Assembly: GCA_934167825.1 (NCBI GenBank)
Contig: CAKPLY010000007.1
Coordinates: forward strand, 1-23,211
Direction: 5' to 3'
Length of the DNA: 23,211 nt
Origin: an uncultured Bacilli bacterium
Lineage (GTDB): Bacteria > Bacillota_I > Bacilli_A > RF39 > UBA660
The notes beneath the pieces were generated by a model that was not told the DNA's origin, did no database searches, and saw only the letters and a list, made by a program, of their open reading frames with translations. Positions 7,542-14,947 of this stretch are shown here, one piece after another; position 1 is the stretch's first letter; every line of letters starts with the position of its first letter. The position numbers and the translations under genes were made by a program.

Positions 7542-10184
7542 TTAATTTTTATTTTGATTTTTCATTTTATACATTTCCATTACAAATATTATTGGAAGAC
7601 TTGCTAAAAACAAGAATACTATGTGCCAGAATGGGATACTAGATGTTTTAAAGAATATACTTATTTTATCTATTTCCATAATTATAAATTGTAATAAAAT
7701 TGAACTTATTATACTAAAAGCGATTAAAATATTATCTTTTAGTGGTATTTTAAATGCTGATATGGTTTCACTTCTGCAATTTAGAACATGAATATTTTGA
7801 ATAAATACCATTAATGTCATGATGTATCCTCTTGAAGTTACTACATCAAATTTAAATACTTTAAGTAATAATACATAAGTAACAAATATAAGTAATCCAA
7901 TAAATAGTCCTGATATTAATACTTCTTCTATTAAAGTTTTATCAAACAATTTATCTTGATTTACGTTTTTAGTGGATATTTTTTCTTTTTCAAAAGATAA
8001 AGCAAAATCTTGTAAACCATCTGTTACTATATTTAACCATAGTAATTGTACTGCAACAAGGGGCATTGGTAGGTTAAATAATATTGCCAAAGTGAAAGAT
8101 AATACTTCCGAAAGTCCACATGAGAGAAGCATATATACAACTTTTCTTATGTTAGAGTACGCTATTCTTCCTTCATAAACAGCATTTACTATTGAATTAA
8201 AATTATCATCAATAATTATCATGTTACTTGTTTCTTTTGCAACATCTGTTCCACTTCCCATTGATACACCAATATCTGCAACCTTTAAGGCTGGAGCATC
8301 ATTTACTCCGTCACCTGTTACCGCAACGTATTCTTTTTGTCTTTTATAAGACTCAACTATTTGTAGCTTTTGAAGTGGTGTTACTCTTGTAAATACTTTT
8401 TTGTTTTTTACAAATTTATCAAAATCTTTGATGCCATAATTATAATATTTTTCTATTTCATCTCCAGTTGTTACCTCGTTATAATCAGACGTTATTTTTA
8501 ATTCTTTTGCAATAGTGAATGCTGTTAAAGGGTGGTCTCCAGTTATCATTACAACTTTTATACCTAGATTTTTGCAGTCTGTAATTCCTTTTGTTACATC
8601 TTTTCTTATTGGGTCTATAAAAGCACATAATCCTATAAAGTTTAATTTAGGAATGTCTTTTTTGCTATAAAAATCTTTTTCTTTGAAACTACTAATTTCT
8701 TTTGTAGCAATTCCTATTACTCTATAACCACTTTTTGCTAGTTGTTCATTTTGTTTTATTATTAAATCTTTATCTATTTTTTTGTATGTGTTACCTATTT
8801 TCATTTTATCACAAAAATCTAATACTACTTCGTATGAACCTTTTACTGTTACGTATGTTTTATCATTTTCCTTATAGAAGACTGCAGAATATTTGTTTTC
8901 ACTTTCGTATGGAATTGACGCTAGTTTTGTGATATTGGATATGTCTATTTTACACTTTTTTCCATATGCAAGAAATGCTATATCTATTGAGTCTCCATAA
9001 CTATTCCATTTACCATTTTTTTCTTTTGATAATCCTGATTCATTATTTAATACGCCATATTTTGCAATGTCATATGCTACTTCTAGATTAGGTCCTGTTA
9101 CTATTCCTATGTCGTTATACCCCGTACCAGATACTTCGCATTCTTTGCTATCTGGAGTAATTATTCTTTTTAGGGTTTGCTCGTTTACTGTTAATGTTCC
9201 TGTTTTGTCACTTGCAATTACTGTACAACTGCCCAATGCTTCTACGGCATTTAATTTTTTTACTACAACATTTTTTTTGCTCATTCTTCTTGCGCCAATT
9301 GTTAATGCAAGGGTTAATGCTAGCGGTAATCCTTCAGGTAGTGCAGAAACTGATAAAGCAACAACTGATAAAAATATTTCTTTATAGTCTATACCTTTTA
9401 GATATAACATTATGATTAGAAGAATAGAAACTATTACTATTACAATACTTATTTGCTTAGTAAATTTATTCATTCTTTTTGCAAGAGGGCTAGGTTCTTC
9501 TTTGGTGTCCATTACTTTTGTTGCTATTTTTCCTATCTCGGTATTAGTTCCTACATTTATTACTATACATTTTGCTCTTCCTGTCATTATGCTTGTTGAA
9601 GCATATAATATGTTTTTAGTTTCAATTAATGTTTTATCTTCTTTACTTATATGAGCATTTTTACTTGTAGCATTTGATTCTCCAGTTAAGGATGACTCGT
9701 TTACTGTTAGATTAGAAGATGTTATTATTCTAGAATCTGCGGGTACTTTATCTCCTGACTCCAATAATATTATGTCCCCTACTACTAAGTCTTTTGAATC
9801 AATTACCATTTCCTTTTCGTTTCTTATTACTCGTGCATTTACTTTTATCATCTCTGTTAGACTACGTGCTGTTTTTTCGGCTTTTTTTTCTTCCATAGTA
9901 CCCATGATTATATCTACTAATATTATAAATATTATTGCTATTCCATCAACTATTTCTCCAATAAGAAAAGAAAATATACATGCAATTATCATTATTATTG
10001 TTATTGAATTTAATAGTTCACTTAATGCAATTTTTAATATGCTTCTTGTTTTTTCTTTGGGTAAAATGTTTTTCCCATATTTTGCCCTTCTTTTTCCTAT
10101 TTCACTACTAGGTAAACCTGTATTTATATTTGTGTTTAGTTTATTTATTACTTCTTCAGTAGTCATTAATTCATACCTATCCAT
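7542..10184 (-). CDS. P-type cation ATPase, probable calcium exporter (P2A/P2B-like)
   Basis: 880 residues, a full-length P2 ATPase. It has the cation-ATPase N-terminal segment, TGES (167-170) in the actuator domain, membrane M4 with PEGLP (283-287), phosphorylation motif D326KTGT, MITGDHPLTA, TGDGVNDAPALKVADIGVSMG, and M6 with NIVTDG. The M4 Glu, the M5 Glu of LSEV and the M6 Asn/Thr/Asp of calcium pumps are kept. The M5 Asn of the two-calcium SERCA site is Gly here, suggesting a single ion per cycle, as in plasma-membrane-type pumps; that is inference. The ribosome site AGAGGTAA precedes the ATG. It is the first gene of the operon with the exchanger. Confidence 0.95.
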   Translation of the reverse strand: MDRYELMTTEEVINKLNTNINTGLPSSEIGKRRAKYGKNILPKEKTRSILKIALSELLNSITIIMIIACIFSFLIGEIVDGIAIIFIILVDIIMGTMEEKKAEKTARSLTEMIKVNARVIRNEKEMVIDSKDLVVGDIILLESGDKVPADSRIITSSNLTVNESSLTGESNATSKNAHISKEDKTLIETKNILYASTSIMTGRAKCIVINVGTNTEIGKIATKVMDTKEEPSPLAKRMNKFTKQISIVIVIVSILLIIMLYLKGIDYKEIFLSVVALSVSALPEGLPLALTLALTIGARRMSKKNVVVKKLNAVEALGSCTVIASDKTGTLTVNEQTLKRIITPDSKECEVSGTGYNDIGIVTGPNLEVAYDIAKYGVLNNESGLSKEKNGKWNSYGDSIDIAFLAYGKKCKIDISNITKLASIPYESENKYSAVFYKENDKTYVTVKGSYEVVLDFCDKMKIGNTYKKIDKDLIIKQNEQLAKSGYRVIGIATKEISSFKEKDFYSKKDIPKLNFIGLCAFIDPIRKDVTKGITDCKNLGIKVVMITGDHPLTAFTIAKELKITSDYNEVTTGDEIEKYYNYGIKDFDKFVKNKKVFTRVTPLQKLQIVESYKRQKEYVAVTGDGVNDAPALKVADIGVSMGSGTDVAKETSNMIIIDDNFNSIVNAVYEGRIAYSNIRKVVYMLLSCGLSEVLSFTLAILFNLPMPLVAVQLLWLNIVTDGLQDFALSFEKEKISTKNVNQDKLFDKTLIEEVLISGLFIGLLIFVTYVLLLKVFKFDVVTSRGYIMTLMVFIQNIHVLNCRSETISAFKIPLKDNILIAFSIISSILLQFIIMEIDKISIFFKTSSIPFWHIVFLFLASLPIIFVMEMYKMKNQNKN

Positions 10185-10219
10185 AATGTTACCTCTTCAT
10201 ATTCTTTTACTTTAAGTTA

Positions 10220-10248
10220 ATTATATCATGTATGGGGGAATATGTAAA
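10220..10248 (-). promoter_or_regulatory. Promoter of the calcium-export operon
   Basis: On the minus strand TTTACA (10243-10248), a 17-nt spacer with a run of five C, then an extended -10 TGA-TATAAT (TATAAT at 10220-10225). It gives a leader of about 25-30 nt before ATG 10184. Confidence 0.7.
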
Positions 10249-10510
10249 TTGTTGTATTTTAAATTTTGTTTATTTTTGATGTGATTTTTTTTCTAATAAT
10301 TTTTTTAGGATTATAACTTTTTTTATATACCAAAATGAATAATAACTGCAGTAATATCTTTTTTAGTTGTGTTTATACTAATTTACTTTTTATAAAATTA
10401 CTTTCCTTATATATTTAAAGTGTAATTACTATATATTTTTTCTTAATTACATAATTTCCCACAATTGTACTATAATTATTCTATTTTTAAATTATATAAT
10501 GAATTTACAA
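10249..10510. other. AT-rich intergenic stretch without a recognised gene
   Basis: This stretch lies between the ATPase promoter and the two-component leader. It is dominated by runs of T and A. Two TATAAT boxes (around 10475-10480 and 10494-10499) could serve the two-component operon, but neither has a convincing -35. I see no RNA gene or coding frame. Confidence 0.5.
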
Positions 10511-10523
10511 ACGGAGGTGATAT

Positions 10524-10538
10524 ATGATTAGATGGTAA
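10524..10538 (+). CDS. Four-codon leader ORF (MIRW) upstream of the two-component system
   Basis: ATG ATT AGA TGG TAA, preceded 6 nt upstream by GGAGGTGA, the best Shine-Dalgarno in this part of the window. It ends 41 nt before the response-regulator ATG, which has a separate, weaker site (GGTGGTGAAG). It could be a regulatory uORF that loads ribosomes on the leader or senses Arg/Trp charging or an antibiotic, or simply a chance ATG after a relict site. No alternative longer frame uses this ribosome site. Confidence 0.4.
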   Translation: MIRW

Positions 10539-10579
10539 AAAATAAAGTTTAGTGATATACTATATATGGTGGTGAAGTT

Positions 10580-11236
10580 ATGTACAAGATAGCATTAGTT
10601 GAAGACGAAGTAGATTTAAATAATTTAATTAAAACTTACTTAACTAAGAATGATTATGAGGTTGTAAGTTATACAAGAGGAATTGACGCTATTAACAATA
10701 TAAATGATGACATTAACTTATGGATACTTGATATTATGCTTGCTGATGATGTTAGTGGATATGACATTATAAAAAAGATTAGAGAAAATAATGCTACAGT
10801 TCCCGTGATATTTACTTCTGCAAGAGATAAGGATTTAGATAAGATTATTGGTTTAGAATTAGGAAGTGATGACTATATTACCAAACCATATTCTCCAAAG
10901 GAATTAGTGCTTAGAGTAAATAATATAATCAAAAGAGTATATCAAACACAATTACAGAAATTAAATTACGAAACTTATATAATAGATATTGATAAGAGAA
11001 ATGTTTATGAAAAAGATAAAGAAATTAAATTAACTACCCTAGAATTTGATTTATTACAAATGTTTATTTATAACAAGAACAAACAATTTTCTCGTGATGA
11101 TGTTTTGAATAACATTTGGGGAGAAAATTATTTTGGAACAGACAGAGTTGTTGATGATTTAATTAGACGTTTAAGAAAAAAGATGCCTAAATTAAAGATA
11201 GAAACAATATATGGATATGGGTATAGATTGATATGA
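10580..11236 (+). CDS. OmpR/PhoB-family response regulator
   Basis: 218 residues. The receiver domain (1-115) has acidic pocket E8/D9, phospho-acceptor D51 in LWILDIML, switch Ser80 and invariant Lys102 in TKPYSP. A winged-helix DNA-binding domain (about 125-218) shows KEIKLTTLEFDLLQMF, RDDVLNNIWGENYF, the recognition region RVVDDLIRRLRKKM and the wing IETIYGYGYRLI. It overlaps the kinase gene by 4 nt (ATGA), so the pair is translationally coupled. Targets are not evident; the divergent calcium-pump operon is a possible one by position only. Confidence 0.95.
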   Translation: MYKIALVEDEVDLNNLIKTYLTKNDYEVVSYTRGIDAINNINDDINLWILDIMLADDVSGYDIIKKIRENNATVPVIFTSARDKDLDKIIGLELGSDDYITKPYSPKELVLRVNNIIKRVYQTQLQKLNYETYIIDIDKRNVYEKDKEIKLTTLEFDLLQMFIYNKNKQFSRDDVLNNIWGENYFGTDRVVDDLIRRLRKKMPKLKIETIYGYGYRLI

Positions 11237-12501
11237 AAAATAAAACATCTTTAACAGAACAATTACTCTATTTATCAATAATAATTATTAGCATTGTTGT
11301 AGTATCATTAGGTATAATTCTTCCTAAAACCCTATTACCGATATATGAAGAAAACTTATATAATTATTTGAAACAACCACTAGATTACATAGAGGATATA
11401 GATGATGTTAGTAGTAAAATCAATAGTCAAGTTGGATTTATTTATGTAAAAAATAATAGTAATAATATAACTATAAGTGAAAACTTAAGTAGCATTATAG
11501 AACTTGAAAAAATAACTGATGTTATTAAATCAATTGATGGCGATTATGGTAAGTTTAAAATTAAAAATAAAACTTACTACTACTATTCTATTACTAATAA
11601 TAATGATAAAAGAATTGCTTTAACAGATAATAAGTATATACTGGATATGAAGAAAAATATATTTTCTATCATATTACTTATTGTTGGTATTACCTTTGCT
11701 CTTGTTAGTATAATTGTTATACTTTGGTCAAATAACTTAGTATCAAGAATAAAGAAATTAAAAGAAAAAATAGATAATATTGATAATTATGATTATTCAT
11801 TTGATACTTCTTATGCTTATGACGATGAGCTATATACACTTGATTTAGCGGTAGACAATATGAGAGTTTATTTAAAAGAAAATGAAACTTACAAAAATCA
11901 AATGTATCAAAATATATCACATGATTTTAAAACTCCCATTACCGTTATGAAGTCATATATTGAAGCAAGCGAAGATGGTGTCGAGACTAAAGAAAAAACA
12001 TTAGAGATAATTAAAGAGCAATTAAATAAATTAGAAATAAAAGTTCACTCCTTATTATATTTGAATAAATTAAATTATATAAAAGATCAAAAGAATGTTG
12101 TTAAAACATCTGTTGATATTAAGGGTATTATTAATAATTCTGCTAGACAATTTAAAACTGCAAGAAATGATGTAAAACTTACCATAGATATGGATGATAA
12201 TACTATATTTCGTGGCAGTGAAAATATGTGGGAGGCAATAATTGATAACATATTAAATAATTTTATAAGATATGCAAAAAAAGAAGTTAAAATAACTGTT
12301 AAAAATAATAAAATAACCTTATATAATGATGGTCCTAATATTGAGGAAAATATTTTAAATGATATTTTTACTCCTTACGAAAAAGGAATTAAAGGGGTAT
12401 TTGGTTTGGGACTATCAATAGTAAAAAAGACACTCCAATTTCTAAAATATGATATTACAGTTGAAAATGCTAAAAATGGCGTAAAATTTATAATAAAATA
12501 G
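11233..12501 (+). CDS. Sensor histidine kinase, partner of the response regulator
   Basis: 422 residues. The first membrane segment spans about 11-31 and an extracellular Asn/Lys-rich sensor region of about 110 residues follows. The second membrane segment is about 143-166, then a HAMP-like linker. The dimerisation domain carries the phospho-acceptor His230 in ISHDFKTPITVMKSY. The ATPase domain has the N box (WEAIIDNILNNFIRYA), a G1-like NDGPNI, and the later GVFGLGLSIVKK. The short, non-descript sensor domain gives no ligand. The start ATG lies inside the response-regulator stop. Confidence 0.95.
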   Translation: MKNKTSLTEQLLYLSIIIISIVVVSLGIILPKTLLPIYEENLYNYLKQPLDYIEDIDDVSSKINSQVGFIYVKNNSNNITISENLSSIIELEKITDVIKSIDGDYGKFKIKNKTYYYYSITNNNDKRIALTDNKYILDMKKNIFSIILLIVGITFALVSIIVILWSNNLVSRIKKLKEKIDNIDNYDYSFDTSYAYDDELYTLDLAVDNMRVYLKENETYKNQMYQNISHDFKTPITVMKSYIEASEDGVETKEKTLEIIKEQLNKLEIKVHSLLYLNKLNYIKDQKNVVKTSVDIKGIINNSARQFKTARNDVKLTIDMDDNTIFRGSENMWEAIIDNILNNFIRYAKKEVKITVKNNKITLYNDGPNIEENILNDIFTPYEKGIKGVFGLGLSIVKKTLQFLKYDITVENAKNGVKFIIK

Positions 12502-12535
12502 CACTAGTTATGAGATAGTGCTTTCTTCTTTTTTT
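12500..12535 (+). terminator. Terminator of the two-component operon
   Basis: Stem AGCACTA (12500-12506) with TAGTGCT (12516-12522) and a T-rich tail. The stem begins within the kinase stop codon. Confidence 0.85.
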
Positions 12536-12562
12536 GTATACCATTTGTGTTATATTTATATG

Positions 12563-12591
12563 TTGACAAAATTGTTTATTAGTGATATAAT
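12563..12591 (+). promoter_or_regulatory. ssrA promoter
   Basis: Perfect consensus TTGACA (12563-12568), a 17-nt spacer and TATAAT (12586-12591) with an extended TG. It lies about 15 nt upstream of the mature tmRNA 5' end. It is the strongest promoter in the window. Confidence 0.9.
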
Positions 12592-12605
12592 TTTGTTGTG
12601 TTCAC

Positions 12606-12961
12606 GGGGGTGAATATGGTTTCGACAGGAATATGATAGTATAGATTGCAAGTCGAGTGCTTTACGTCACAAAGCAAAAATTAAATAACTGGAAACAGCT
12701 ATAATAACGCTGTTGCATACGCTTAATTTTAGCGGCAACAGGTCTATCTATAACTTCTGCTTGTGAGTTATAATATAGACTTATAAAGCAAGCTATATTG
12801 TATATGATGTTTATAGTATGCAATGAATTTTATAAACTAGAAAATTTATGATGTTTGTTAGTTGACTTTTAAGTTTTTGAAATCTTAATAACTAACTAAA
12901 CTTGTAGTAATCTATATTTGCGTGTTTTTGGACAGGGGTTCAACTCCCCTCACCTCCACCA
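12606..12961 (+). ncRNA. ssrA: Transfer-messenger RNA (tmRNA)
   Basis: 356 nt, one-piece form. The 5' end GGGGGTGAATATGGTTTCGA and the 3' end with T-arm AGGGG-TTCAACT-CCCCT and CACCTCCACCA are the tRNA-like part. The acceptor GGGGGTG pairs with CACCTCC (one G-T) and the CCA is encoded. Between them are pseudoknot segments and a tag reading frame. It rescues ribosomes stalled on broken mRNAs together with SmpB and tags the nascent chain for proteolysis. Its 3' end is the insertion point of a mobile element, a common integration target. Confidence 0.97.
12691..12726 (+). other. tmRNA tag reading frame, GNSYNNAVAYA-stop
   Basis: Eleven codons from the resume codon GGA (after ATAACT, as in Bacillus-type tmRNAs) to TAA give GNSYNNAVAYA, to which the tRNA-charged Ala is added in front. 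The end is AYA where most bacterial tags end LAA. The resume codon is inferred from the frame that ends at this stop. Confidence 0.75.
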
Positions 12962-12970
12962 GATTGATAG
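12957..12970 (+). repeat. Left attachment repeat (attL-like)
   Basis: CACCAGATTGATAG, overlapping the CCA end of tmRNA. It is identical to 14753-14766; the sequences diverge immediately on both sides of the two copies. Confidence 0.7.
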
Positions 12971-13007
12971 GAAACTCGAACTTTTATAAATTCGAGAGTA
13001 ATAAATT

Positions 13008-13031
13008 ACTAACAGAAATGTTAGTTTTTTT
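13008..13031 (+). terminator. Terminator-like hairpin behind ssrA
   Basis: Stem ACTAACA (13008-13014) with TGTTAGT (13019-13025), a GAAA loop and seven T. It lies inside the element boundary and now probably ends the tmRNA transcript. Confidence 0.75.
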
Positions 13032-13060
13032 GTTATTTAACAAAGGAAAGTGATTGAGTT

Positions 13061-13183
13061 ATGACAATAGAAACTAAAGAACTTGTAATAAGTAAAGAAC
13101 TAAAAAGAAAGGTTGAAATGGTTTGTAGGTTTGCTAATGTAAAATACGCAATCATAAATGGAAATATCAAAAGTATTCTATGA
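13061..13183 (+). CDS. Short ORF at the element's left end, possibly a gene remnant
   Basis: 40 codons starting MTIETKELVISKELKRKVEM. A fair ribosome site (AAAGGAAAG) lies somewhat far upstream (about 13 nt). I recognise no family. Its stop overlaps the first readable piece of the relaxase pseudogene in another frame, so it may be the 5' end of a truncated element gene fused to unrelated sequence. Confidence 0.35.
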   Translation: MTIETKELVISKELKRKVEMVCRFANVKYAIINGNIKSIL

Positions 13184-13934
13184 TAAAAGAACAAACACTG
13201 AAAAATATACTATTTCTAAAAAACAATATATCAAAGATAAAGCCCATTTAAGCACACTTCAAGATAAATACTATAAAGACTAATAGATAATGTTTTTGAC
13301 CTAGGAAGAGGCATTAAAAGCAGTGATAACGAGCATATTTCTATAAAAAAATTTAAAAAGATTACCAAAAAAACTAGAAAATAGATTAGAAAAGCAAAAT
13401 TATTTAATGACTAGAGATTTTGAAGAACTAGAAGAAAAATTAAAAACTTCTAAACCAACAATTACAGGTAAAGAAGTTAAGATTGATAAAAATACTTATG
13501 ATACATTAAATAATTTTATGAATACATCAAAAAGAGTTATAAAAGATATGCCGAATAATCAAGCATTATTTAAAGAACTTACTGATTATACTAAGAATTA
13601 TAAAGATTTAGAAAATGAAAAAAGAAATATTCAAGTTGAAGTTAGAAAACTAGAATATCAAAATGAAAAACTACAAGAAGAAAATAATCGATTACATAAC
13701 TTACTACGCAATATTTTACAAACCTTAAAAAAGTTTTTCCATAGACTACTTAAAATAGGAACTGAAAAAGATAAAGACGAAGTAATATCAGAAATAAAAG
13801 AATATCACAAACAAGATTTATATGATAATTTTGATTTACACGATATAGCAGATAACACATTAAAGGAAGAAGAGATAAATGATTATTTATATAAAAAAAA
13901 TTATGAATATGATGATAAAGATTTTGACATTTAA
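13173..13934 (+). pseudogene. MobV (Pre/Mob) plasmid relaxase, N-terminus lost and frameshifted
   Basis: Relaxase-type sequence is readable only by changing frame twice. Frame one (13173-13283) gives FYDKRTNTEKYTISKKQYIKDKAHLSTLQDKYYKD then stop. Frame two (13286-13384) gives VFDLGRGIKSSDNEHISIKKFKKI then stop. Frame three (13374-13934) gives LENRLEKQNYL and the long coiled-coil C-terminus with KEVKIDKNTYDTL and NNQALFKEL. The 'F-L-RGIKSS...HISIKKFKK' block and the coiled-coil tail match MobV proteins. The catalytic N-terminal domain with the HUH motif is missing. The last frame could still give a 175-residue protein from ATG 13407, but without relaxase activity. Confidence 0.8.
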
Positions 13935-13937
13935 AAA

Positions 13938-14121
13938 ACGAGCTACAGCTCGTCCAATAAAACTAAAATTCCATTTTAGTAACACACTACGCTATTGGCA
14001 AAGCCAATAACGGTGTGCAAAGGGAAATCCCTTTTGAAACCCTTTTAAACATAATTTTAGCAAGGCATAAAGCCAAGCAAAAAATTATGTTTTTATTTTC
14101 AAAACCTTGCAATGAAAATAA
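13938..14121. repeat. Row of six consecutive hairpins
   Basis: Inverted repeats follow one another with almost no gap: ACGAGCT/AGCTCGT (13938-13953); ACTAAAAT/ATTTTAGT (13962-13980); TATTGGC/GCCAATA (13993-14009) inside CACAC/GTGTG; AAAGGG/CCCTTT (14019-14034); AAACATAATTTT/AAAATTATGTTT (14047-14092), itself enclosing GC-aa-GGC/GCC-aa-GC; and TTATTTTC/GAAAATAA (14093-14121). This noncoding block fits a transfer-origin or single-strand replication region of a mobilizable element better than a single terminator. Confidence 0.75.
13980..14018 (-). other. Candidate MobV-type origin of transfer (oriT)
   Basis: On the minus strand the order is GCACAC, the arms TATTGGC/GCCAATA, then TAGTGTG-TTA (13989 to 13980). 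The last part equals the nick sequence I recall for the pMV158/MobV family (TAGTGTG, cut, TTA), and the layout GCACAC + hairpin + nick site is also that of pMV158. In pMV158 the origin lies upstream of the relaxase gene; here it lies downstream and on the opposite strand to the relaxase remnant. Confidence 0.6.
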
Positions 14122-14180
14122 GTTATAAAAGTATATTGCCATTTTCATTTGCTATCTCAAACGGAAACGTGCCACGCCTT

Positions 14181-14570
14181 TTATCTATGCATTCCACTAT
14201 TTCGATTTTCAATTTCTATCATAGAAGCTTCGTAATTAGCTTGGTTAATTTGTTCCCATGTAGCATCTTCTGGCAAACCTAATTCTGTTATCATCTTTGC
14301 TTTTATCATTTTTGATTCAACTTGATTTACCTGTTCTAAAGTATAGTCTTTTGGTAAATTTAATGCCATAATACGCTCTCTTCTTATAAGTTCAGCGTTA
14401 ACTGCTAAATCAATTTCAGTCCAAGTTGGATTTTCAGACAAACCTAACTTATTAGCATAACTAAGTCTCAAATCATCACGATTAAGTCTTACTTGTTCTA
14501 TTTCTTCCCAAGCAGTGTCTTCAGGTAATCCTAATTCTTTTGCAGTATTTTTTCTCACTTCTTCAAACAT
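14181..14570 (-). CDS. Small internally repeated helical protein
   Basis: 129 residues made almost wholly of four copies of a unit of about 28-31 residues. Their cores are KELGLPEDTAWEEIEQV, KLGLSENPTWTEIDLAV, ALNLPKDYTLEQVNQV and ELGLPEDATWEQINQA, each followed by a charged helix. The pattern suggests a repeated helix-turn-helix-like solenoid for protein or nucleic-acid binding; function unknown. I choose ATG 14570 (MFEEVRKN) over the ATG at 14591 because GGAGG lies 9 nt before it. It is the only intact gene of the element and has a normal reading frame, so it may still be selected. Confidence 0.8.
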   Translation of the reverse strand: MFEEVRKNTAKELGLPEDTAWEEIEQVRLNRDDLRLSYANKLGLSENPTWTEIDLAVNAELIRRERIMALNLPKDYTLEQVNQVESKMIKAKMITELGLPEDATWEQINQANYEASMIEIENRNSGMHR

Positions 14571-14752
14571 TATAAATAACCTCCATTTCAATTATAATTA
14601 TAGCATACTTTTACAAAAAATCATAATTTCAATGTAAAATTACACAGTTTTTTGTTTCAAAATGTAAATGTTGTGCTATAATTCTATTAGTTAGTAGTTT
14701 ATTACTACCTATAAATTTATGCCTAGTGGTTGTTGTACTTCCACCAAAAGGG

Positions 14753-14766
14753 CACCAGATTGATAG
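14753..14766 (+). repeat. Right attachment repeat (attR-like)
   Basis: Second copy of CACCAGATTGATAG, marking the right end of the element in ssrA. Confidence 0.7.
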
Positions 14767-14768
14767 TT

Positions 14769-14794
14769 AATCCTTATTTTATTAGGGATTTTTT
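14769..14794 (+). terminator. Terminator, probably the original ssrA terminator
   Basis: Stem AATCCT (14769-14774) with GGGATT (14785-14790), one wobble pair, then a T run. Its position immediately after the right repeat is where the tmRNA terminator would sit in an uninterrupted locus. Confidence 0.65.
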
Positions 14795-14859
14795 ATTTTA
14801 TTTAATTATATACTTGTTTTTGATAGAGATTTCTATAATGATTTTCTTAAATAAAAAAC

Positions 14860-14879
14860 TTTTATCTAACAAGATAAAA
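14860..14879. terminator. Terminator hairpin behind the 14948-16964 operon
   Basis: Perfect stem TTTTATCT/AGATAAAA with a 4-nt loop. On the minus strand a G and six T follow, so it fits as terminator of the two minus-strand genes to its right; the plus strand also has a T-rich tail. Confidence 0.65.
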
Positions 14880-14947
14880 ATTTTATTTTTAGTTATTATT
14901 TTATTTTAGACTTAGTATTTTAATATTTAATACTTTGGTTATATAAA

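Larger units (their letters stand above)
12957..14766. mobile_element. Degraded mobilizable element inserted at the ssrA 3' end
   Basis: About 1.8 kb between two copies of CACCAGATTGATAG, the first spanning the last bases of tmRNA. It contains remains of a MobV relaxase gene, a row of hairpins with a MobV-like nick sequence, and a small repeat-protein gene. No integrase gene survives in it. A terminator following the right copy is best read as the original ssrA terminator displaced by the insertion. Integration at tmRNA 3' ends with duplication of the gene end is well known for genomic islands. Confidence 0.75.
14677..14794 (+). ncRNA. Possible small RNA or orphan transcript across the right element end
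   Basis: An extended -10 TGC-TATAAT (TATAAT at 14677-14682), with no good -35, reads rightward through two small hairpins (GTAGT/ACTAC and GTGG/CCAC) to the terminator at 14769-14794. A transcript of about 100 nt would result. It also contains a 14-codon ATG frame without ribosome site. This rests on signals only. Confidence 0.25.

Noticed and set aside
13407..13934. An intact 175-residue gene
   Set aside because: The frame continues upstream of the ATG with relaxase-like sequence and neighbouring frames hold earlier parts of the same protein, so it is the tail of a broken MobV gene.
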